DNA of 64,000 bases, taken from positions 50,557 through 114,556 of the forward strand of contig WYBR01000083.1 in assembly GCA_011525805.1 (NCBI GenBank), read 5' to 3'. The notes under the pieces are model-generated. The model worked only from the letters and a program-made list of their open reading frames with translations. It searched no databases and was not told the DNA's origin. Source of the stretch: Vicinamibacteraceae bacterium (GTDB lineage: Bacteria; Planctomycetota; Phycisphaerae; Phycisphaerales; UBA5793). Below, one piece after another: positions 52,378-60,035 of the stretch. Every line of letters begins with the position of its first letter. Positions within the stretch are counted from its first letter, which is position 1. Position numbers and translations under genes: made by a program.

Positions 52378-54015
52378 ATGTTCGCCCCCCTCCTTGCCGC
52401 GTCGTTACTCGCCTTCGCCGCCGCGCCTCCGGCCGATCTCGTCATCGAGAATGCCCGCATCTGGAGCGATGGCCTGGCGGGCTTTGCCCCCTTCGCCGCC
52501 GTGGTTGACGGCCGCTTCATCCACGTCGGCGAGCGCGATGAGCAGTGGATCGGTCCCGCCACGGAGCGGCTCGATGCGCAAAGCCGCGTCGTCGTCCCGG
52601 GACTGATCGACTCGCACGTGCACATGCTCGGCGGCGGGACCAACCTCGCCCAGGTCCAGTTGCGCGACGTCGCGGGCAAGGAGGACTTCATCCGCACCGT
52701 CGCACAGTGGACGCGGAAGTTGCGACCCGGCCAGTGGGTCCTCGGCGGGCGATGGTCGATCGAGAGTTGGCAGAGCCCTGAGTCGCCGACGAAGGAGTGG
52801 CTCGACGACGTGACCGGCGACCACCCCTTGTTTCTGAGCCGTATGGACGGGCACTCGGCGCTGGTCAACTCCGCGGCGCTGCGCCTGGCGGGCATCACGA
52901 AGGACGGCCCGGCCGACCCGGTCGGCGGCGTGATCGACAGGGATCCCGAGACCGGCGAGCCGACCGGCATTCTGCGCGAGTCCGCCATGCACCTCGTCTC
53001 GCGCTTCATCCCTGAACCGTCCGTTGACGACAAGGTTGAGGCGCTCCGCGCCGCCATGCAGCATGCGCTGGCGCACGGCATCACCGCCGTTTCGGACATC
53101 CCGTCGATGGGCGACCTGCCCGCCTACGAGCGGCTCGCGGCCGACGACTCTTTGCCCATGCGCCTGTTTCTCTATCCAACTGCCGGCGACTGGGCGTCGG
53201 TCGTGTCGCAGGTGCGGCGCTTCGGCGCGCGGCCTGGATGGATCGAAGTCCGCGGCTTCAAGGCGTACCTTGACGGCAGCCTCGGTTCGCGCACGGCGAT
53301 GATGCGCGAACCGTTCCTCGCCAACCGCCCCGACCGGCCGGAGTGGCGCGGCCTCTTCGCCGAGGGAGTCGAAGACGGCTCATTCGCGAGAAATCTCAAG
53401 GCGGCGCGGGCGGCTGGGTTTCAGGTCATCGTTCACGCGATCGGTGACGAGGCGAATCACTTCCTGCTCAACTCGCTCGCCGCCGAGTTTCCCGATCTGC
53501 GCGCCGCGCGCTGCCGCAGCGAGCACGCCCAGCACCTGCTGCCCGAGGACATCCAGCGCTTCGGCGACCTCGGCGTCATCGCCTCAATGCAGCCCTATCA
53601 CAAGGCCGACGACGGCCGCTACGCCGAGGCGATCATCGGCCCCGAGCGCAGCCGATCGAGTTACGCCTACAAGTCGCTCCTCGATGCCGGGGCCGTGCTC
53701 GCGTTCGGCTCCGACTGGCCCGTCGTGTCGATCGACCCGATGCTCGGCATCGAGGCGGCGGTGACGGGGCGCATCCTCACGGGCGAGACCTGGCAGCCTC
53801 AGGAGAACATCACGGTTTCCGAGGCGCTGCGCTGCTACACCTCGCGCGCGGCTTATGCGCTGGGGCGAGACGATGGGATCGGCCGCATCGCGCCGGGGTA
53901 CCGCGCCGATTTCGTGATCCTCAACGCGTCGCCCTTCGACCACGAGCCGCAGTGGAGCGAGATCAAACCTGTCGCAGTGTATGTCGAGGGCGTCAAGCGC
54001 TACGAGTCGCGTTGA
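52378..54015 (+). CDS. Exported amidohydrolase family protein (YtcJ-like)
   Basis: 545 residues from ATG 52378. Hydrophobic N-terminus (LLAASLLAFAAAPP) looks like a signal peptide, unlike most amidohydrolases. LVVPGLIDSHVHMLGGG-type segment (VVVPGLIDSHVHMLGGG) holds the metal-binding HxH, followed by a FKAYLDGSLGSRTAMMREPF motif typical of YtcJ-like enzymes, FQVIVHAIGDEANH (third His), SEHAQHLLPEDIQRF (fourth His) and AFGSDWPVVSIDPM (Asp). It ends with 'GRIAPGYRADFVILNASPF'. N-acyl or formamide hydrolysis is plausible. Preceded by the NifU-domain gene at 52 bases. Confidence 0.88.
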   Translation: MFAPLLAASLLAFAAAPPADLVIENARIWSDGLAGFAPFAAVVDGRFIHVGERDEQWIGPATERLDAQSRVVVPGLIDSHVHMLGGGTNLAQVQLRDVAGKEDFIRTVAQWTRKLRPGQWVLGGRWSIESWQSPESPTKEWLDDVTGDHPLFLSRMDGHSALVNSAALRLAGITKDGPADPVGGVIDRDPETGEPTGILRESAMHLVSRFIPEPSVDDKVEALRAAMQHALAHGITAVSDIPSMGDLPAYERLAADDSLPMRLFLYPTAGDWASVVSQVRRFGARPGWIEVRGFKAYLDGSLGSRTAMMREPFLANRPDRPEWRGLFAEGVEDGSFARNLKAARAAGFQVIVHAIGDEANHFLLNSLAAEFPDLRAARCRSEHAQHLLPEDIQRFGDLGVIASMQPYHKADDGRYAEAIIGPERSRSSYAYKSLLDAGAVLAFGSDWPVVSIDPMLGIEAAVTGRILTGETWQPQENITVSEALRCYTSRAAYALGRDDGIGRIAPGYRADFVILNASPFDHEPQWSEIKPVAVYVEGVKRYESR

Positions 54016-54040
54016 GCACTGCGCTGTATCCGCGTTGAGT

Positions 54041-54250
54041 GGCATGGCGTCGCGCTTCGCGTCGCTCTGCCGAACGTGCAAGCGTTATTCAGCGCCCTGG
54101 AACGCACGGGATAGCCAGGCGCCTTCGGGAGCCTCAGGCCAAGGAAGCGCCAGGCCATACCACCCCGCCGCCATATGCGGGAGCGGCAAGGGTGAACGAG
54201 GGCGCTTGCCCGTTCGGCATAGCCAGGCGAAGCGCCAGGCCATGCCACCC
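54041..54250. repeat. Cluster of three REP-like palindromes
   Basis: Three imperfect palindromes of one type lie between the convergent amidohydrolase and trpD genes. They are GGCATGGC..GCGCTTCGC..TGCC (54041-54071), a larger copy with ATAGCCAGGCG and AGCGCCAGGCCATACC arms (54109-54158), and GGCATAGCCAGGCGAAGCGCCAGGCCATGCC (54216-54246). Each can fold into a hairpin. They are probably dispersed intergenic palindromes that also end transcripts of both genes. Confidence 0.6.
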
Positions 54251-54267
54251 GGCGCCCGCGGCCGCGC

Positions 54268-55305
54268 TCAAGTTCGGTTCGACGTTTCGATGAGCCGTTC
54301 AAGACTTCGGCGGGCGGCGCCGCTGTCGATCGTCTCGCGCGCTCGGGACGCGCCTTCGGCCATGTCGACTGCGAGATCGGCCACAACGAGCGCCGCCGCG
54401 GCGTTGAGAACCGCCATGTCCCGCGCTGGTCCCTGCTCGCCGTCGAGCAGGCGCGTGATGATCGCGGCGGCGTCGTTGAGATCGGTTGCGATTGCGACGT
54501 CGGCCGCGTCTCCCTTCACGCCGGACGTCGACGGATCCTCCATACGACAAACCACCGCGCCATTGCGGCACTCGCTGATGCGATTGGCCCCGGTGAGCGA
54601 GAGTTCATCCAGCCCGCCGTCGCCATGCACGACCATGGCCCGCTCCGAGCCCAGGCGGCGCAACGCCGCCGCGAGCAGGTCTGTGAGGTGCGGGGCATAG
54701 ACGCCGATGAGTTGCCGCCGCGCGCCGGCGGGGTTGGTGAGCGGCCCGAGGAGGTTGAAGATCGTTGGAAAGCCCAGCGCCCGCCGCGCGGGCATGGCGT
54801 GTTTGATCGCCGGGTGATGGTGGATAGCGAAACTGAAGCACAGCCCCGCGTCTTCGAGGCAGCGCGCCTGCGTCTGAGGCGAGGCGTTGACGTTGACGCC
54901 GAGGCGCTCGAGGACTTCGGCCGATCCCCGCCCCGTGCGCGAGCGGTTGCCGTGCTTGGCGACGCGGGCGCCCGCGCCGGCGGCGACGAGAGCCGCGGCC
55001 GTCGAGACGTTGAAGGTCTTGGGCGCCCCCCCCGTGCCGCAGGTGTCGATGAGCGAGCCGCACAGGTCCGCCGGCACGGGCACGGGCGTGACGTGCTCGC
55101 GCATGACGCGGGCGGCCCCGACCACTTCATCCACCGTCGGCCCGCGGCGCGCGAGGATCGTCAACAGCGATGCGATCGGCGCCTCGCCCGCCTCGCCCCG
55201 CATGATGATCGAGAACGCCTCGTGCGTCTGGGCTTCACTGAGCGAAGGGGCGGCGAGCGCCTGGGTGAGGATCGCCTGGAAGTTGGCGTTCGAGACGTCC
55301 GCCAT
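54268..55305 (-). CDS. trpD: Anthranilate phosphoribosyltransferase
   Basis: 345 residues. Motifs: LIDTCGTGGAPKTFNVSTAA (PRPP-binding GTGG), KHGNRSRTGRGSAEVLE, CFSFAIHHHPAIKHAMPARR, TIFNLLGPLTNPAGARRQLI and MVVHGDGGLDELSLTG, all standard for TrpD. Transfers phosphoribose from PRPP to anthranilate in tryptophan synthesis. Usual length. No other trp gene is adjacent, so it is an isolated copy. Start at MADVSNANFQAILTQ. Confidence 0.97.
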   Translation of the reverse strand: MADVSNANFQAILTQALAAPSLSEAQTHEAFSIIMRGEAGEAPIASLLTILARRGPTVDEVVGAARVMREHVTPVPVPADLCGSLIDTCGTGGAPKTFNVSTAAALVAAGAGARVAKHGNRSRTGRGSAEVLERLGVNVNASPQTQARCLEDAGLCFSFAIHHHPAIKHAMPARRALGFPTIFNLLGPLTNPAGARRQLIGVYAPHLTDLLAAALRRLGSERAMVVHGDGGLDELSLTGANRISECRNGAVVCRMEDPSTSGVKGDAADVAIATDLNDAAAIITRLLDGEQGPARDMAVLNAAAALVVADLAVDMAEGASRARETIDSGAARRSLERLIETSNRT

Positions 55306-55415
55306 CGCGGGCCGATTATACCAGCACGTCCACGGCGCCCTGGTGCGGCTGCGGCGCTTCGTTCGTATTATTCAAGGGGCGCCGCCGCCCGCCCATCCTT
55401 CCGATCGGAGCGCCC

Positions 55416-56441
55416 ATGCATCGCTTGAATCGCCACCGAACGCTCCTCGCCGCGCTCGCGGCATGGTGCCTTCTTGCCGGCTGCCTCGAACGCAAGGAGC
55501 GGATCATCGTCAACGCCGACGGGTCCGTTGAGTTGCGCCTGCTCGTCGAGGGCGAGGACGTTGCGGACATGGACGAGGGTGACCGCCTGCCGCAGCCGGG
55601 CGGGATGTGGAACGTCCGGCGAACGACGCGCGACACGCCCGACGGCAAGCGCCTCCACCGTCTCGAAGCCGCGCGCCTCATCCCCGGCGGCGTGGAGTTG
55701 CCCTCCTCCTACGCGCCACGCGGCGACCCGCTTGAGAAGGCGTACCTCCAGTTTCCCGGCGAGTTGCGCATCGAGCAGCGCCAAGACGGGTGGTACTACC
55801 ACTTCACACGGACCTACCAGCCCCGCGCCTACGCGCAGGTCGGACTCCTCCAGGACATCGCGGGCGAGCAGGCGGGCAAGTTCGCCCAGAACCGCGAGGA
55901 GGGGCAGGAGGCCGGCCTCGTCGAATTCAAGGGCGTCTCCGAGGTGCTCGTCCGCTTCGCCGTCTCGAAGGTGGAGATCTTCGCGCGCGAAGCGTTTCTC
56001 GAGACAAACCCGAATACGCCGCAGGACGTGTGGCTCGCGGTGCGCGAAGCGCTTGATCGGCTGCGCGCCGGGGCCGACTACGACCGCCTCGCCGCCATCC
56101 TCAAGAACGCGGGGCAGGAGGATAACTCGAAGGTCTTCGAGGAACTCGAGCGGGAGTTCGACACCGTTACGCTCAACACGATCATCACCACGCTGCAGAG
56201 CAGTTCCTTCGTGGTGAGCACGAGCGCCTTCCGGCAGCGCTACGAGTTTCACAAGAGAGCCTTCGAGATCACCGAAGACCTCGGCGACGACCGCTTCGAG
56301 GTGGCGGTGCAGATGCCCGGCACGATCATCGCTCACAACGGCGACCGCCAGGCCGGCGACTCCGTCGTCTGGGTCTTCCCCGGCAAGATGCTGTATGACC
56401 GCAAGGTGGAACTCATGGTGACGTCCCGCGTGGGGAATTGA
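55416..56441 (+). CDS. Lipoprotein of unknown function
   Basis: 341 residues. Lipoprotein signal with cysteine in AAWCLLAGCLERKE. The start of the mature part, ERIIVNADGSVELRLLVEGE, and the middle, YLQFPGELRIEQRQDGWYYH with FTRTYQPRAYAQ, resemble secreted beta-rich proteins. The second half has amphipathic helices (FEELEREFDTVTLNTIITTL) and ends with strands QMPGTIIAHNGDRQAGDSVV and WVFPGKMLYDRKVELM, as in the LppM-like group. Function not recognised. It diverges from trpD and is convergent with phoU. Confidence 0.75.
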   Translation: MHRLNRHRTLLAALAAWCLLAGCLERKERIIVNADGSVELRLLVEGEDVADMDEGDRLPQPGGMWNVRRTTRDTPDGKRLHRLEAARLIPGGVELPSSYAPRGDPLEKAYLQFPGELRIEQRQDGWYYHFTRTYQPRAYAQVGLLQDIAGEQAGKFAQNREEGQEAGLVEFKGVSEVLVRFAVSKVEIFAREAFLETNPNTPQDVWLAVREALDRLRAGADYDRLAAILKNAGQEDNSKVFEELEREFDTVTLNTIITTLQSSSFVVSTSAFRQRYEFHKRAFEITEDLGDDRFEVAVQMPGTIIAHNGDRQAGDSVVWVFPGKMLYDRKVELMVTSRVGN

Positions 56442-56495
56442 GCGAGGGACGAGGCGAAGGCGCAAGCGGCGCCGCACGCAGCCCGCGCGGATGGT

Positions 56496-57200
56496 TCAGC
56501 TCGCCTGGGGGCTGCTGCGGGCGCGGGCGTCCGGCGCCGGCGCGTTCACCGTCCGGTGGCGCACGATCTGCCCCTCGTGCATGTAGATAATGTCCTCCGC
56601 CACATTGGTCGTGTGGTCGGCGATGCGCTCCAGCGCCCGCGAGACGCCGAGCATGTGGATCAGGCGCTCGAGTTCGTCAGGATTCTGGCGAATGCCGCTC
56701 TCGACGCGGGTGTACATCTCGCGGTTGATGGCGTCGACCTCGTCGTCGGCCGCGAGCACTTCGTACGCCAGGGCCGTGTCCTTGCGGACAAGCGCGTCGA
56801 GCGTCGTCTTGAGCATCCACTGCACCTTCTCCGACATGGCGAAGAAGTCGAAGGGCATTTTCGTGGGTGGCTCGCTCGAAAGGTAGAACGCGCGGCTGGC
56901 GATGTTTGTCGCCAGGTCGCCGATTCGCTCCAGGTCGTTGTTGATCTTCAACACCGCCACGACGAAGCGCAGGTCGTGCGCCACCGGCTGGTGCAGGGCC
57001 AGGACCTTGAGGCACTCCTCTTCGAGTTCGACCTCGGCCCGGTCGATTTCGGTGTCGGCCTTGATGACCTGCGTCGCGAGGCGGCCGTCGCGGTTCTGCA
57101 CCGACAGGACCGCCTGGTGCACGCTTTCTTCGACCAGCGCACCCAGCGCCAGGAGGCGCTTCTTGAGGCGATCGATTTCGTGAATAAAGTGCTGCGACAT
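56496..57200 (-). CDS. phoU: Phosphate-specific transport system accessory protein
   Basis: 234 residues from ATG 57200 (MSQHFIHEIDRLKKRLLALG); the open frame extends upstream into the repeat region. Two PhoU three-helix repeats with the metal-cluster motifs: E..CLKVLALHQPVAHDLRFVV and NNDLERIGDLATNI in the first, YTRVESGIRQNPDELERLI and SRALERIADHTTNVAEDI in the second. PhoU inhibits PhoR signalling when the Pst transporter is saturated. Last gene of the pst operon, 113 bases after pstB with a hairpin repeat between. Confidence 0.95.
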   Translation of the reverse strand: MSQHFIHEIDRLKKRLLALGALVEESVHQAVLSVQNRDGRLATQVIKADTEIDRAEVELEEECLKVLALHQPVAHDLRFVVAVLKINNDLERIGDLATNIASRAFYLSSEPPTKMPFDFFAMSEKVQWMLKTTLDALVRKDTALAYEVLAADDEVDAINREMYTRVESGIRQNPDELERLIHMLGVSRALERIADHTTNVAEDIIYMHEGQIVRHRTVNAPAPDARARSSPQAS

Positions 57201-57218
57201 GAGTGTGTTCCCAATACG

Positions 57219-57284
57219 CCCACGATGAGCGAGTCTTCGAGCGAATCGTGGGCGTTCTGCGATGAGACTCTGAGAATCGCGGGG
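57219..57284. repeat. Dispersed hairpin repeat CCCACGAT..ATCGTGGG (copies 2 and 3)
   Basis: CCCACGAT (57219-57226) and ATCGTGGG (57245-57252) form a perfect stem. A second degenerate unit, GCGATGAGACTCTGAGAATCGCGGGG (about 57259-57284), follows and resembles the loop and 3' arm of the element at 23121-23152. The pair fills the pstB-phoU gap. Confidence 0.5.
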
Positions 57285-57312
57285 TGCGTGAATGCGCCCT
57301 TCCCCGCTCCGA

Positions 57313-58215
57313 TCACCCGAAACGCCCTGTGACATAGTCCGCCGTTTCCGGCACGCGCGGATTGGTGAAGATCTCCACCGTCGGGCCGTACTCGATGATG
57401 TGCCCGAGGTACATGAAGGCCGTGAAGTCGCTGACCCGCGCCGCCTGCTGCATGTTGTGCGTGACGATGAGGATGGTGTACTCGCCCTTGAGTTCGTGAA
57501 TGAGGTCCTCCACCTTGCCCGTGGCGATCGGGTCGAGGGCCGAGCAGGGCTCGTCCATGAGGAGGACCTCCGGCTCGGCGGCGATGGCGCGGGCGATGCA
57601 CAGGCGCTGCTGCTGGCCCCCGGAGAGGCCCAGCGCCGACTCGTGCAGCCGGTCCTCCGCCTCCTCCCACAGCGCCGCGCCGCGCAGGCTGCGCTCGCAG
57701 ACTTCGTCGAGCACCCGCCGGTCGCGCTCGCCGTCGATGCGCAGCGGATAGACCACGTTCTCGTAGATGCTCATGGGGAAGGGGTTGGACTTCTGAAAGA
57801 CCATGCCCATCCGCTTGCGCAGTTCGATGACGTCCACGCCGCGCCCGTAGATCGAGTCGCCCAGCAGCCTCATGTCACCGGCGATACGGACGATGTCGAG
57901 CAGGTCGTTGAGCCGATTGACGGAGCGCAGGAGGGTCGACTTGCCGCAGCCGGAAGGTCCGATGAGGGCCGTCACCTTCCCGCGCGCCACGGGCATGGTG
58001 ATGTCGAAGAGCGCCTGCTTGGCGCCGTACCACAGGCTGAAGCGGTCGATTTCGAGGACGGCCTGTTCCGAGGCGAGGGACTCGTGCACGACGGGGGCTA
58101 CGTCCTCGCCGGCGGCGATGGCCTTGAGGCGATCAAGCCCCGCGCCGGGGAGCGCGGCGACCGCGCGCGCGGGTCGGAGGGCGGGTTTCGGTTCGGCGGT
58201 CTCCAACGCGGTCAT
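57313..58215 (-). CDS. pstB: Phosphate ABC transporter ATP-binding protein
   Basis: 300 residues with a ~50-residue N-terminal extension. [20 protein letters not shown], Walker [40 protein letters not shown] (PstB signature), [16 protein letters not shown], Walker [18 protein letters not shown], and [17 protein letters not shown]. Energises phosphate uptake with PstA/PstC. It starts 17 bases after the pstA stop codon. Confidence 0.97.
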   Translation of the reverse strand: MTALETAEPKPALRPARAVAALPGAGLDRLKAIAAGEDVAPVVHESLASEQAVLEIDRFSLWYGAKQALFDITMPVARGKVTALIGPSGCGKSTLLRSVNRLNDLLDIVRIAGDMRLLGDSIYGRGVDVIELRKRMGMVFQKSNPFPMSIYENVVYPLRIDGERDRRVLDEVCERSLRGAALWEEAEDRLHESALGLSGGQQQRLCIARAIAAEPEVLLMDEPCSALDPIATGKVEDLIHELKGEYTILIVTHNMQQAARVSDFTAFMYLGHIIEYGPTVEIFTNPRVPETADYVTGRFG

Positions 58216-58232
58216 TCCCGTCTCTCCCAGGC

Positions 58233-60035
58233 TCAGAACTGATTCCCGACGAACTTGCGCCTCAGCCGCAAGCGCAGCCAGGCTGCGGCGAGGTTGAGGG
58301 CGGCGATGATGGCGATGAGCAGAAGCGTCGTCGTGAAGACCATGGGCTTGGCCGCTTCGCTGTTCTGGCTCTGGAACCCCAGATCATAGATGTGAAAGCC
58401 CAGGTGCATGAAACTGCGCTCGACGTGGAAGTAGGGCGCGATCGAGTTGATCGCGCCGGGCAGTTCCGGGGCCAGTTTCACCGCCCCCACGAGCATGAGC
58501 GGCGCCACCTCGCCCGCCCCGCGCGCCATGGCGAGGATCGTGCCGGTCATGATCCCCGGCATCGCGCGCGGCAGGACAATGCGCTTAATCGTCTGCCACT
58601 TACTCGCGCCGCAGGCGTAGGACCCCTCGCGCATCGAGTTGGGCACGGCGGCCAGCGCTTCCTCCGTCGCCACGATCACGACCGGCAGCGTCAGCAGCGC
58701 CAGCGTCAGCGAGGCCCAGAACAGGCCGCCGGCGCCGAAGGTCGGACCGCTCGCCGACTTGGCCCGGAAGAACAGGTCGTCGATCGTCCCGCCGACCAGG
58801 TAGCAGAAGAACCCCAGGCCGAACACGCCGAAGACGATGCTCGGCACGCCCGCGAGGTTATTAATCGCGATGCGAACGGCCGAGACGATCGCTCCCCCCT
58901 TGGCGTACTCGCGCAGGTACAGCGCCCCGAGCACACCCAGCGGTACGACGAGCAGCGACATGATGATCGTCATGAGCACCGTTCCGAAGATCGCCGGGAA
59001 GACGCCTCCTTCGCTGTTGGCCTCGCGCGGATTGTCGCCAAGGAACTCGCCCCATCGCGAGAAGTAGACCGCGGCCCTGCCTCCGAGACTGAGTTGATTC
59101 GCGGGATACGCGCGGACGATCTCCGCGGCCTCGAGGCGCTTCTCCTGCCCCTGCGCCGTGCGCAGCACCAGGACGTACCGGGCGTTCTCCTCGTTGAAAT
59201 CGCGGATCTTCTCGCGGAGGTGCGCGAACTCCTCCTCGACCTCGCGCTGGACGCTTTCGAAGCGAGAGGCCGCGGCGGCGGCCTGCGTCGACTCAGCCCC
59301 GTGGTCGATCTCCGCCTTGCGCAGGGCGATGCGGGCCGCTTCCTGGCGAGCATTGACGCGGCCGATCTCGTGGACCTCCAGCCGACGCCGCGCTTCCCAG
59401 CGCCGGCGCGCGGCCGCGTGATGCTCGTTGAACGCGGCCCAGACGGATTCGGGAGTGTCGGCAACGACTTCGCCGTCGAGAAGAAACGCCTCCGGCTCGC
59501 CGTAAAACCGACCCCACTCGAGGCGCTCGACGACCAGCGCCCACGGCGGCCGCTCGCGCTGCGCCACTTCGTAGTCCGAGATCCAGGCGAAGTGCTCTCC
59601 CGTCAACTCGTAATTGCCGATGCGCAGGAGGCGGCGCTGTATCGTCCCGTCGCCTTCCGTCCGCCGGTCCTCCGCTCGAAGGCGTGATTCTTCGTCGAGT
59701 TGATCGAGCAGCGATTGATCCGGCTCAAATCGCTCGGAGCGCGTGGCTTCGCCCATCAACACCCGGCCGTCGTGCAAGTCGAACTGCTCGACCGGCACGG
59801 GCCAGAACGTCGTGCATCCCTGAGCGAGCACGAGCAGCAGCAAGCCGAGGATCATCAGCAGAGCCACCGCCAGCGCGCCGCCGGTGAGCCAGACCATGGG
59901 CTCGCCGTGCGCCAGCAGCGACGTCGTCGATCGCGCGCGGCGCCGCAGCGGCCGCCGCGCGGGCGCGTGCGAAGCACGTCCGCCGCTCGCGGCTTCGCCC
60001 GCCGTTCCCCATGATGCGCCGATCGCGTGCGTCAC
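58233..60035 (-). CDS. pstA: Phosphate ABC transporter permease PstA with periplasmic insertion
   Basis: 600 residues from GTG 60035, which overlaps the pstC stop by 4 bases (GTGA); the much longer open frame upstream is pstC read in the wrong frame. N-terminal cytoplasmic basic tail, TM1 (about 47-72), then a large soluble region (about 75-300) with a coiled-coil stretch ([20 protein letters not shown] and following). The permease core (about 310-595) has [36 protein letters not shown], and the EAA loop [20 protein letters not shown] with [11 protein letters not shown]. The insertion resembles the long PstA proteins of some proteobacteria. Confidence 0.92.
   Translation of the reverse strand: MTHAIGASWGTAGEAASGGRASHAPARRPLRRRARSTTSLLAHGEPMVWLTGGALAVALLMILGLLLLVLAQGCTTFWPVPVEQFDLHDGRVLMGEATRSERFEPDQSLLDQLDEESRLRAEDRRTEGDGTIQRRLLRIGNYELTGEHFAWISDYEVAQRERPPWALVVERLEWGRFYGEPEAFLLDGEVVADTPESVWAAFNEHHAAARRRWEARRRLEVHEIGRVNARQEAARIALRKAEIDHGAESTQAAAAASRFESVQREVEEEFAHLREKIRDFNEENARYVLVLRTAQGQEKRLEAAEIVRAYPANQLSLGGRAAVYFSRWGEFLGDNPREANSEGGVFPAIFGTVLMTIIMSLLVVPLGVLGALYLREYAKGGAIVSAVRIAINNLAGVPSIVFGVFGLGFFCYLVGGTIDDLFFRAKSASGPTFGAGGLFWASLTLALLTLPVVIVATEEALAAVPNSMREGSYACGASKWQTIKRIVLPRAMPGIMTGTILAMARGAGEVAPLMLVGAVKLAPELPGAINSIAPYFHVERSFMHLGFHIYDLGFQSQNSEAAKPMVFTTTLLLIAIIAALNLAAAWLRLRLRRKFVGNQF

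Noticed and set aside
54041..54250. CRISPR array
   Set aside because: Units are palindromes of different length and spacing, without identical direct repeats or unique spacers.
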